A stretch of 64,000 bases of DNA. Source: Corallococcus sp. EGB (lineage in GTDB: Bacteria > Myxococcota > Myxococcia > Myxococcales > Myxococcaceae). A program made the position numbers and the translations under genes. Below the pieces are notes generated by a model. The model was given only the letters and a program-made list of their open reading frames with translations, was not told the origin of the DNA and searched no databases. This document shows positions 8,024-15,896 of the stretch, in pieces. Position 1 is the first letter of the stretch, and every line of letters begins with the position of its first letter. The stretch is from the NCBI RefSeq assembly GCF_019968905.1, contig NZ_CP079946.1:682001-746000 (forward strand), given 5' to 3'.

Positions 8024-10306
8024 GTGGTCCATGCTGACGCCATTCATTGCCTGGGAGGCACTCTGTCCAATGCACATGCGGCCTGGGCACACGTGGATGA
8101 ACAGGGACGGCCGCACCTGCTCGAGGAGCACCTGGAAGCCGTGGGCGAGCTGGCGGCGCGGTTCGCAAAGCGGTTCCAGTCCGAAGGCTGGGCTCGGCTG
8201 GCCGGCAGATGGCACGACCTGGGGAAGTACACGGTCGCGTTCCAGAACATCATCCGCCGCGAGAACGGCATCGAGGCCCACCTGGAGCAGGAAGGGCCGG
8301 TGGGCCCGCGAGACCACTCCACGGCGGGAGCGCTGCATGCACAGGCGATGCTGGGCGGTCAGGGATTGTTCCTGGCATTCATCATCGCGGGACATCACAG
8401 CGGCCTGGCGGACCAGGAGCAGCTCGAAGCGGACCGCCTCAACGCGCCAGACCGTCAGGCGCTGTACGCGCAGGCCCTGAAGTGGCCCATCCCGGAAGGG
8501 CTGCTGCGCCCCCATGCACGCCCGGCGATTCCGTCCTTTCTGGCTCCCAGGCCGGGTGGGCAGGAGTCGGCGCGCGAGCGGAGGCGGCGGTTGGAGATGT
8601 GGATCCGGATGACCTTCTCCGCGCTCTGTGACGCGGACTTCCTGGACACGGAGGCCTTCTTCGACGCCGGGAGGGCAGCTCTGCGTGGCGCTGGTCCTTC
8701 CATCGAAACGTTGCGAGAGCGATTGCGCGCGCACCTGGAGCGGCTGGAGGCGCGTGTGCGGGCGCGCGGACCCTTGTCGGAGGTGAACCGGGTGCGCTCC
8801 GAGGTGCTGGCCTCATGTCTGGCCAAGGCCGCGGAGCGCCCTGGAATCTTCAGCCTAACGGTCCCCACGGGGGGCGGCAAGACGCTGGCGTCCATGGCAT
8901 TCGCGCTGGAGCACGCGGTGCGCAACGGGCTGGAGCGGGTGGTGGTGGCCATCCCGTTCACCTCCATCATTGAACAGAACGCGGCTGTCTACGCGGAGGC
9001 ACTCGGCGAGGACGCGGTGCTGGAGCACCACTCCGGAGGGGATCCGCAGCGGGAGACGAACCGCAACCGCGTGGCGGCGGAGAACTGGGACCGCTCGGTC
9101 ATCGTGACGACGACCGTGCAGCTCTTCGAGAGCCTGTTCGCGAACCGGCCCGGGCCGTGCCGCAAGCTGCACCGGCTGGCGGGCAGCGTCATCGTGTTGG
9201 ACGAGGCGCAGACGCTGCCGCCCGACCTGCTCGCGCCCATCCTGGACGTGCTGCGCACGCTGGTGACGGACTATGGCGCGTCGGTGGTCATCTGCACGGC
9301 GACCCAGCCCGCGCTGGGACGACGGGCGGGCTTGCCGGAGGGCTTCGAGCAGGTGCGGGAGCTGGCGCCAGAGCCGCGCGAGGCTTTCGGGCGGCTGCGC
9401 CGGGTCCGGGTGCGCTGGCCTGCGTCGGAGGAGCCGCTGTCACACGAGCGCCTGGCGGAGGAGCTGGCGGCGGAGCGGAGCGTGCTCGCCATCGTGCACA
9501 AGCGAGCGGATGCGCGCGAGGTCTGCGAGGCGTTGGACCGGCGGCTGGGCGACACATCTACCTTCCATCTGTCCGCGCTCATGTGCGCGGCGCACCGGGG
9601 CGAGGTTCTGGGGCGGATCCGCGAGGCGGTGGTGAGAGGCGACTCCGTGCGCGTGGTGTCCACGCAGCTGGTGGAGGCGGGCGTGGACCTGGACTTCCCG
9701 GTGGTCTACCGCGCGTTGGGCGGGCTGGACGCGCTGGCTCAGGCCGCGGGCCGGTGCAACCGCGAGGGAAGGCTGGAAGAGGGCGGAGCGCTGCGCGTGT
9801 TCCTGTCGCCCACGAAGCCGCCGAAGGGCGTGGCGCGGACCGCGATGGCGGTGACGCAGGGGCTGCTCGAGGAGGCTCCGGACCTGGACCTCTTCGACCC
9901 CGCCCTGTACCAGCGCTACTTCCAGAGGCTCTACAGCGCGAAGTCCTTGGACGCGAAGGGCCTTTTGCCGCTCCGGGAGGCCCTGTGCTTCAGGACGACG
10001 GCGAAGCTGTTCCAGTTCATCGAGGACGACTGGTCCGCGCCGGTGGTCGTTCCGTATGGCGATGCGCGGGAGGCGGTCGCGGAGCTGGAGCGGCTGGGGC
10101 CCTCGCGTGAGCGCTTGCGGCGCCTGCAACGCTTCACGGTGAACGTGGAGAAGGGGAAGCGGGAGGTCTGGCTGAAGAGCCACTGCGCCCGCTGGGTGGC
10201 GGAGACGGTGGTGGTCCTGGATGCCGCGGACGGAGCCTACGGCAAGCGTCTGGGATTGGTGCCCGAGCGCGTGGGGACGTGGGCTCCCGAGAAGCTGGTC
10301 AGTTGA
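8024..10306 (+). CDS. cas3: Cas3 HD nuclease-helicase, type I-C
   Basis: 760 residues, normal for single-chain Cas3. The HD nuclease motif is His64-Asp65 in WHDLGKYTVAFQ, with further metal-ligand His residues in DHSTAGALHAQ and IAGHHSGLAD. The helicase has Walker A TVPTGGGKT (Lys286), motif II as Asp393-Glu-Ala-Gln (DEAQ), motif III CTATQPAL and motif VI QAAGRCNREGR. It is recruited by Cascade to R-looped DNA, which it nicks and degrades. GTG 8024 is the first in-frame start; no strong ribosome site precedes it. The next gene begins 31 bp downstream. Confidence 0.96.
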   Translation: MVHADAIHCLGGTLSNAHAAWAHVDEQGRPHLLEEHLEAVGELAARFAKRFQSEGWARLAGRWHDLGKYTVAFQNIIRRENGIEAHLEQEGPVGPRDHSTAGALHAQAMLGGQGLFLAFIIAGHHSGLADQEQLEADRLNAPDRQALYAQALKWPIPEGLLRPHARPAIPSFLAPRPGGQESARERRRRLEMWIRMTFSALCDADFLDTEAFFDAGRAALRGAGPSIETLRERLRAHLERLEARVRARGPLSEVNRVRSEVLASCLAKAAERPGIFSLTVPTGGGKTLASMAFALEHAVRNGLERVVVAIPFTSIIEQNAAVYAEALGEDAVLEHHSGGDPQRETNRNRVAAENWDRSVIVTTTVQLFESLFANRPGPCRKLHRLAGSVIVLDEAQTLPPDLLAPILDVLRTLVTDYGASVVICTATQPALGRRAGLPEGFEQVRELAPEPREAFGRLRRVRVRWPASEEPLSHERLAEELAAERSVLAIVHKRADAREVCEALDRRLGDTSTFHLSALMCAAHRGEVLGRIREAVVRGDSVRVVSTQLVEAGVDLDFPVVYRALGGLDALAQAAGRCNREGRLEEGGALRVFLSPTKPPKGVARTAMAVTQGLLEEAPDLDLFDPALYQRYFQRLYSAKSLDAKGLLPLREALCFRTTAKLFQFIEDDWSAPVVVPYGDAREAVAELERLGPSRERLRRLQRFTVNVEKGKREVWLKSHCARWVAETVVVLDAADGAYGKRLGLVPERVGTWAPEKLVS

Positions 10307-10337
10307 TGAACACGAGAACGACACGCGGGAGGGCGAC

Positions 10338-11006
10338 ATGAGTGCACAGGTGAGCCGGGTGTTTCGTCTCCGGGCCCGGGGGCCAGTGGCGTGTTTCAGC
10401 CGGCCGGAGATGAAGGTGGAGCGGGTGAGCTACGAGGTGATGACGCCCTCGGCGGCGCGGGGGCTGCTCGAATCCGTGCTGTGGAAGCCCGCCATCCGCT
10501 GGCAGGTGCACGAGGTGGCGGTGCTGGCGCCCATCCAGTGGGTGAGCTTCCGGCGCAACGAGGTGAAGCAGCGGATGTCACCGGGAACGGTGTTCTTCGC
10601 GGACCACCCGGACAGACGCACGCAACGCAACACGGTGGCGCTGAAGAACGTGGACTACGTCGTGTCCGCGTCCTTCCGCAGGACTGAGCACGCCGGGCCC
10701 GACGACAACGTGCGCAAGTTCGAGGAGATGTTCGAGCGCCGGTTGGAGAGGGGGCAGACGTTCCAGGCGCCCTACCTGGGCTGCCGCGAGTTCGCGGCTG
10801 CGGTGGAGCCCGCGCCACCACCCGAGGAGGTGAAGCCCATCACGACCGAACCGGAGCGGCGGCTGGGATGGATGTTCTACGACTTCGACTATCGCAATGA
10901 CGGCGTGGTGCCGTTGTTCTTCGACGCAACGCTGAGCGGGGGCCGCCTGCGGGTGCCTCCGCTGGAGGACGTGCTGCGCGAGCAGAAGAGAGGGGGCAAT
11001 CCATGA
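10338..11006 (+). CDS. cas5c: Cas5c (Cas5d), crRNA-processing subunit of type I-C Cascade
   Basis: 222 residues from ATG 10338, preceded by the purine-rich GGGAGGGCGAC. The frame is open further left but those residues fall in cas3 and are not family-like. RLRARGPVACFSRPEMKVERVSYEVMTPSAARGLLESV is the Cas5 RAMP N-terminus, here spanning two blocks, and WVSFRRNEVKQRM follows. In type I-C no Cas6 exists and Cas5c cuts the pre-crRNA at the base of the repeat hairpin, in line with the absence of cas6 in this locus. The stop overlaps the cas8c start (ATGA). Confidence 0.93.
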   Translation: MSAQVSRVFRLRARGPVACFSRPEMKVERVSYEVMTPSAARGLLESVLWKPAIRWQVHEVAVLAPIQWVSFRRNEVKQRMSPGTVFFADHPDRRTQRNTVALKNVDYVVSASFRRTEHAGPDDNVRKFEEMFERRLERGQTFQAPYLGCREFAAAVEPAPPPEEVKPITTEPERRLGWMFYDFDYRNDGVVPLFFDATLSGGRLRVPPLEDVLREQKRGGNP

Positions 11007-12760
11007 TTATCGGCGCGCTTTATGAGTATGCGCTTCGTGAAGGGTTGCTAGAGGACCCCGACGTCGAGCCGCTCGCGGTGGACTTCTTCCTGGAGGTCGC
11101 GGACGACGGTCGCTTCCTCGCGCTGGTGCCCACCTCGGATGAAGAGGGAAGAGTCCCTCGACGGGCAGTGCCTCGCAAGCCTCAGCGCTCCGGCACAGCC
11201 ATTGTGGCCGGCTTCTTCGTGGACAACGCGAAGTACGTGCTGGGGCACGGTGGGGACGAAGCCAAAGCACGCCTCCACCCTGAGCGCAACGCGGCGTTCC
11301 GCGCGCTGGTGGATGCGACGGCGAAGGAGACGCAGGACCCGGCTGCACGCGCTGTGGCCGCGTTCCTGGGACGGCTCGACTCCGAACTGCCGCGCATCCT
11401 GAACCAGCGCGCTGAATGGACCGGTGAGGAACGACTCGCTTTCCGGTGGTCGGGAGATGACGCGTTGCTCGTGCACGAGAGACTGGCACTGCGTGACGCC
11501 TGGCGCCGGAGGCGAAGCGCGAAGCAAGAGGATGAAGGGCCTCTGATGCAGTGTCTGGTGACTGGGCGATGGGAGCCCGTGGCGCGGTTGCATCCATTGA
11601 TCAAACGACTCCCGAATGCACAGCCACAGGGATCGCCACTGGTGTCCTTCAATGAGGACGCATTCTGCTCCCATGGCCTCGATCAAGGGTACAACGCGCC
11701 AGTCTCCCGGTCCGTGGCGGAGGGCTATGGCACAGCGCTCAATTACATGCTGTCGAGCGACGGGGAACGCCGGCACCGACGGGGGGTTGCACTCGGGAAG
11801 GATGCGGTGGCGGTCTTCTGGACGCGCGAGGCCGAGCAGGCGGTGGATGTGCTGCTGGCCTTGCTCGACGCGCCAGCCACGCAGCAGGAGGGCTCGAGCC
11901 CTCCGGGCGTACGACAGGCGCTCCACTTCGCGGAGGCTCCGCTGCGCGGCCTGGAGCCGGCGGTGTTCGATTACAAGCCCTTCTATGCGTTGGTGCTGGG
12001 AGGCAACACGGCGCGCGTGGTGGTGCGCGAGTGGTTCGAGTCCTCGGTCCGAGACCTGAAGCAAAGTTTGCGCGAATGGTTCGACGACCTGCGACTGGAC
12101 GGAGGCAAAGGCCGACCCCTCTCCCTGTGGGGACTGCTGCGATCCGTGGAACTCAGAGGCAGGGATGGCACCCCACCAGAGCTGGCCAGTCGGCTCTTGG
12201 CCGCGGTGATGATGAATCGCCCACTACCGCGTGAACTGCTTGCGGCGGCTCTGCGTCGCCTGCGCGTGCCTGACAAGGACGATGCGCCGGGCTTCCAGTT
12301 GTACGCGCGCTGCGCGCTCATCAAAGCCACGCTGTTGCGGCTGCGACGTCTTTCCCCTCAACTCCCGGAGGTATCCGTGGCGCTGGATCCAAACAGTCCC
12401 GAGGTGTCCTATCAGTTGGGTCGGCTGTTCGCCGTGCTGGAGCGGCTCCAGTTCGTCGCGCTGGGCGACGTGGATGCCAGCATCAAGGAGCGTTACTTCG
12501 GCGCGGCGATGGCGAACCCAGGCATCGTGATGCCTCGGCTGGTCCGCTTGTCGACGCACCACTTGGCCAAGGCTGGACGGGAGCGTGCCGGGCGGTTGGA
12601 TCGGGTCATTGGACAGATCATGAGCCAGTTCCCCGCCGAGGTCTGGCCGAACACGCTGACGCTGGAGTCTCAGGGGCTGTTCGCCGTGGGGTACTACCAC
12701 CAACGTGAGGACCTCTTCAAAAAGGCTGCACCCGCCGAACCCGCTACGGCTGAGTCCTGA
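11003..12760 (+). CDS. cas8c: Cas8c (Csd1), large subunit of type I-C Cascade
   Basis: 585 residues, typical for Csd1. N-terminal MIIGALYEYALREGLLEDPDV, central SFNEDAFCSHGLDQGYNAPVS and PVSRSVAEGYGTALNYMLSS, and the C-terminal region ending with helices QLGRLFAVLERLQ match Csd1. Cas8c recognises the PAM and contacts target DNA; in I-C systems an internal start often gives a separate small Cas11c subunit from the C-terminal end, but I cannot pick its start by eye. A small gap of 35 bp separates it from cas7, which has its own ribosome site. Confidence 0.94.
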   Translation: MIIGALYEYALREGLLEDPDVEPLAVDFFLEVADDGRFLALVPTSDEEGRVPRRAVPRKPQRSGTAIVAGFFVDNAKYVLGHGGDEAKARLHPERNAAFRALVDATAKETQDPAARAVAAFLGRLDSELPRILNQRAEWTGEERLAFRWSGDDALLVHERLALRDAWRRRRSAKQEDEGPLMQCLVTGRWEPVARLHPLIKRLPNAQPQGSPLVSFNEDAFCSHGLDQGYNAPVSRSVAEGYGTALNYMLSSDGERRHRRGVALGKDAVAVFWTREAEQAVDVLLALLDAPATQQEGSSPPGVRQALHFAEAPLRGLEPAVFDYKPFYALVLGGNTARVVVREWFESSVRDLKQSLREWFDDLRLDGGKGRPLSLWGLLRSVELRGRDGTPPELASRLLAAVMMNRPLPRELLAAALRRLRVPDKDDAPGFQLYARCALIKATLLRLRRLSPQLPEVSVALDPNSPEVSYQLGRLFAVLERLQFVALGDVDASIKERYFGAAMANPGIVMPRLVRLSTHHLAKAGRERAGRLDRVIGQIMSQFPAEVWPNTLTLESQGLFAVGYYHQREDLFKKAAPAEPATAES

Positions 12761-12795
12761 GTCTGTCTGTTCCTGTCCTGCTCCAGGAGTGAATC

Positions 12796-13737
12796 ATGTC
12801 CGAACTCAAGAACCGTTATGACTTCGTCCTGTTGTTCGATGTGAAGGATGGCAACCCGAATGGCGATCCCGACGCGGGCAACCTGCCCCGCATCGATCCG
12901 GAGACCGGCCACGGGCTTGTTACAGACGTGTGTCTCAAGCGCAAGGTGCGCAACTACGTGCAGCTCCTGAAGGGGAGCGAGGAACGTTACGACATCTACG
13001 TGAAGGAGCGAGGGGTGCTCTCGACGCTCCAGATCAAGGCCTATGAACGGTTGGGGTTGAGGACTCAGGCCGGTGCCGATGATGTCGGGCCACATGAGAA
13101 GCAGCCAGCCAAGGGGAAGGGGGAGAAGAAGTCGCGTAAGGCTTCGGAGGCCGAGGTAGTCGACAAGGTTCGCGACGAGATGTGCCGGTACTACTTCGAT
13201 GTTCGGGCCTTCGGGGCAGTGATGCCTGGAAAGGAGTCCAACTCCAACGCGGGACAGGTTCGAGGTCCGGTGCAGCTCACGTTCGGGCGTTCTTTGGATC
13301 CGGTGGCCGCAGTCGAGCACACCATCACGAGAATGGCGGTGACGACGCAGGCCGAGGCGGACAATCAGGGTGGAGGCAATCGCACGATGGGCCGCAAGAA
13401 CACGGTGCCCTACGGGCTGTACCGGGCGCACGGCTTCGTGTCGCCGGCTCTTGCGAAGCAGACGGGATTCGGCGAGGCGGACTTGGATCTGCTGTGGAAG
13501 GCATTGGTGGAGATGTTCGACCACGACCGGAGCGCGGCGCGCGGTCTGATGGCGACGCGGCGGCTGCTGGTGTTCCGGCACGCGAGCGCCCTTGGCAACG
13601 CGCCCGCGCACAAGCTGTTCGACGCCATGTCGGTGCGGCGAAAGGATGACTCGAAGCCGCCGCGTGACTTCGCGGACTACGCATTGAGCATGGGTAGCAT
13701 CCCGCAGGGCGTGGAGGTGATGGAGTTGGGTGGATGA
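12796..13737 (+). CDS. cas7c: Cas7c (Csd2), crRNA backbone subunit of type I-C Cascade
   Basis: 313 residues. The opening NRYDFVLLFDVKDGNPNGDP and the following TDVCLKRKVRNYVQL are diagnostic for Csd2/Cas7c; VRAFGAVMPGKESNSNAGQVR is the central RAMP strand region and EHTITRMAVTTQAEADNQGG a conserved loop. Several copies line the crRNA spacer. In Myxococcus xanthus a homologue is DevR of the dev locus, which acts in development; the complete adaptation genes here argue for an immune locus instead. Overlaps cas4 by ATGA. Confidence 0.95.
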   Translation: MSELKNRYDFVLLFDVKDGNPNGDPDAGNLPRIDPETGHGLVTDVCLKRKVRNYVQLLKGSEERYDIYVKERGVLSTLQIKAYERLGLRTQAGADDVGPHEKQPAKGKGEKKSRKASEAEVVDKVRDEMCRYYFDVRAFGAVMPGKESNSNAGQVRGPVQLTFGRSLDPVAAVEHTITRMAVTTQAEADNQGGGNRTMGRKNTVPYGLYRAHGFVSPALAKQTGFGEADLDLLWKALVEMFDHDRSAARGLMATRRLLVFRHASALGNAPAHKLFDAMSVRRKDDSKPPRDFADYALSMGSIPQGVEVMELGG

Positions 13738-14393
13738 GCGGAGGGCCCAGTGAGTCCGATGCCCTCGTGCCCATCTCTGGCTTGCAGCACCTCATGTACT
13801 GCGAGCGGCAGGCGGCGCTCATCCACGTCGAGCGAGTCTGGGAGGAGGACGCGGCGACCGTGGCGGGGAAGCTCTTCCATGAACGGGTGGACCGGGCGGG
13901 GACCGAGCGCCGCAGGTCTGGGAGGGTGGTGAGGGCGTTGCCGCTGCGCTCGGAGCGACTGGGCCTGGTGGGACAGGCGGATGCGGTGGAGTACCACGCG
14001 GACGCGTCGGTGCCGGGAGGGTGGCGCCCCTTCCCGGTGGAGTACAAGCGAGGGCGGCTGAAGTCGGAGCGCGCGGACCGGGTGCAGCTGTGCGCCCAGG
14101 CATTGTGCCTGGAGGAGATGCACGGCGTGGCGGTGCCGGAGGGCGCGCTCTTCTACGGCGCGAGCCACCGGCGAGTGAGCGTGCGGTTTGACGTGGCGCT
14201 GCGGCAGGAGACGGAGGCCGCGGCGCGCCGGCTGGCGGGCTTCATCCAGGAGCGGTGGGTGCCACGCGCTGTTTTCGACGCGCGGTGCCCGCCGTGCTCG
14301 TTGCGGGCCCGCTGCCTGCCGGAGCCGGTGTCTCAGCCGGGACGGGCGGCCCGGCATCTGGCGCGGATGCTGAACCTGGAGGAGGGGGAATGA
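13734..14393 (+). CDS. cas4: Cas4, RecB-like nuclease for PAM-selective spacer acquisition
   Basis: 219 residues. The first iron-sulphur Cys23 is in LMYCERQAAL and the other three in the C-terminal CPPCSLRARCLPE cluster. Nuclease residues are visible in LVGQADAVEYH and FPVEYKRGRLK. Cas4 trims prespacers and selects those with a PAM before Cas1-Cas2 integration, which is standard in type I-C. Not fused to Cas1, unlike some myxobacterial loci. Coupled to both neighbours by ATGA overlaps. Confidence 0.94.
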   Translation: MSGGPSESDALVPISGLQHLMYCERQAALIHVERVWEEDAATVAGKLFHERVDRAGTERRRSGRVVRALPLRSERLGLVGQADAVEYHADASVPGGWRPFPVEYKRGRLKSERADRVQLCAQALCLEEMHGVAVPEGALFYGASHRRVSVRFDVALRQETEAAARRLAGFIQERWVPRAVFDARCPPCSLRARCLPEPVSQPGRAARHLARMLNLEEGE

Positions 14394-15418
14394 GCCTTCA
14401 GCTCAACACGCTCTTCGTGACGACGGACGGGGCGTACCTGCGCAAGGATCATGAGACGGTGGTGGTCCGGGTGGAGGAGACGACGCGGGTCCAGGTGCCG
14501 TTGCAGCACCTGGCGTCGGTGGTGTGTTTTGGCCGGGTGGGTGTGTCGCCGGAGCTGATGTCCGCGCTGGCGGAGGCGGGCGTGCACGTGGCGTTCTTTT
14601 CTCCCACGGGGCGTTTCCTGGCGCGGGTGGAGGGCGTGCCTGGGGGGAACGTGGTGCTGCGCAGGGGGCAGTTCCGGTGCGCGGACGACGCGGCGCGCAC
14701 GTTGGAGTTGGCGCGGGCGATGGTGGCGGGCAAGGTCTACAACGCGCGGCAGTTCCTGCTGCACGCGAGGCGCGATGCGGCGGAGGTCCGGAGGCAGGGC
14801 CTGGCGGACGCGGCGGAGCATCTGGCGTCGAGCCTGCGAGCGTTGGGACGCGCCGGGACACTGGACGCGGTGCGGGGTGTGGAGGGGAATGCGGCGCGGG
14901 AGTACTTCGCGGCGTTTCCCCTGCTGGTGAAGCGGGAGGACGAGGCGTTCCGGTTCGGGGGACGGAGCCGGAGGCCGCCAAAGGATCGCATCAATGCCCT
15001 GCTGTCATTTGGGTATGCGTTGCTGGCGCAGGACTGTGCGGGAGCCGCCGCGGGGGTGGGGCTGGACGCGGCGGTGGGGTACCTGCACGAGGAGCGACCG
15101 GGACGGCTCTCGCTGGCCCTGGACCTGATGGAGGAACTGCGAGCGGCGGTGGTGGACCGGCTGGTGTTGTCGTTGGTGAACCGGGGGCAGGTGGGGCCGG
15201 GGGACTTCTTGGAGGATGCCGCGGGTGGGTGGAGGATGAGCGACGCGGCGAGGAAGACATTCCTGGTGGCGTACCAGGAGGCGAAGCAGGTGGAGGTCCA
15301 GCACGAGTTCCTCGGCCAGCAGGTGCCCTGGGGGCGGGTGCCGCACCTCCAGGCGCTGTTGCTGGCGCGGGTGATCCGGGGCGACCTGGAGGCGTATCCG
15401 CCCTTTCGGGTGAGGTGA
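14390..15418 (+). CDS. cas1: Cas1 integrase
   Basis: 342 residues from ATG 14390, which overlaps the cas4 stop; the longer open frame to 14255 lies within cas4. N-terminal LNTLFVTTDGAYLRKDHETV is typical of type I-C Cas1. Metal-binding residues are Glu165 in RGVEGNAAREYF, His233 in VGYLHEERPGRLSLALDLMEE and Asp245/Glu248 in the same block. It integrates new spacers at the leader end together with Cas2. The next gene starts 4 bp downstream. Confidence 0.96.
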   Translation: MSLQLNTLFVTTDGAYLRKDHETVVVRVEETTRVQVPLQHLASVVCFGRVGVSPELMSALAEAGVHVAFFSPTGRFLARVEGVPGGNVVLRRGQFRCADDAARTLELARAMVAGKVYNARQFLLHARRDAAEVRRQGLADAAEHLASSLRALGRAGTLDAVRGVEGNAAREYFAAFPLLVKREDEAFRFGGRSRRPPKDRINALLSFGYALLAQDCAGAAAGVGLDAAVGYLHEERPGRLSLALDLMEELRAAVVDRLVLSLVNRGQVGPGDFLEDAAGGWRMSDAARKTFLVAYQEAKQVEVQHEFLGQQVPWGRVPHLQALLLARVIRGDLEAYPPFRVR

Positions 15419-15422
15419 GGGG

Positions 15423-15713
15423 ATGCTCGTGCTGGTCTGCTACGACGTGGCGAACGATGACGCGGCGGGGGCGCGGCGGCTGCGGCGCATCGCGGAGGCG
15501 TGCAAGGATCGCGGGGTCCGGGTGCAGTATTCGTTGTTTGAGTGTCGGGTGGGGAAGCGCGAATGGGTGGCCTTGCGCCAACGGTTGTTGGATGAGGCGG
15601 AGCTGACGAAAGACAGCCTGCGCTTCTATTTCCTGCACGCGGACGAGGAGACCCGGTGCGAGCACCACGGAGTGAGGCCGCCCTTGGATCCCACGGGGCC
15701 GCTCATCGTGTGA
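15423..15713 (+). CDS. cas2: Cas2, adaptation complex subunit
   Basis: 96 residues, standard size. Ferredoxin-like fold opening MLVLVCYDVANDD with Asp8, then RRIAEACKDRGVRVQYSLFE, and SLRFYFLHADEET near the end. It forms the central dimer between two Cas1 dimers. It is the last cas gene and ends 183 bp before the first repeat, so the operon reads straight into the leader. Confidence 0.95.
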   Translation: MLVLVCYDVANDDAAGARRLRRIAEACKDRGVRVQYSLFECRVGKREWVALRQRLLDEAELTKDSLRFYFLHADEETRCEHHGVRPPLDPTGPLIV

Positions 15714-15896
15714 TGCGCGCCGCGAACCTGGATGGACGGAGGGGCCGCCCGAGGTTCGCGCTCGGAAAATCCCGAGCGGGTCCGCAGGGTTGCGAGGAGG
15801 ACGTCGCCCGATTGTCGAGGATGGACAGTGGGGACGTAGATGTTCGCGGAAATGGGCGGATTTTCTTTGGAAACTTCATAGGTTGTGACCAGTAGG
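15714..15896 (+). promoter_or_regulatory. CRISPR leader
   Basis: 183 bp between cas2 and the first repeat, on the conserved (undegraded) side of the array, so this is the leader where Cas1-Cas2 insert and where pre-crRNA transcription should start. It contains an inverted repeat CGCGAACCT (15721-15729) / AGGTTCGCG (15752-15760), a second small stem CTCGG/CCGAG (15761-15765 / 15772-15776), and an AT-richer last 40 bases before the repeat. No confident promoter boxes seen. Confidence 0.8.

Noticed and set aside
11992-12060. A GGTTCGAGTCC sequence resembling a tRNA T-loop.
   Set aside because: Lies inside cas8c coding sequence, and no acceptor or anticodon stem pairs around it. I found no tRNA or rRNA gene in the window.
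12796-13737. Cas7c as DevR, i.e. the developmental dev locus of Myxococcus.
   Set aside because: Gene order with complete cas3, cas4, cas1 and cas2 and a uniform array is that of an ordinary I-C immune locus; no devI-like small gene seen upstream.
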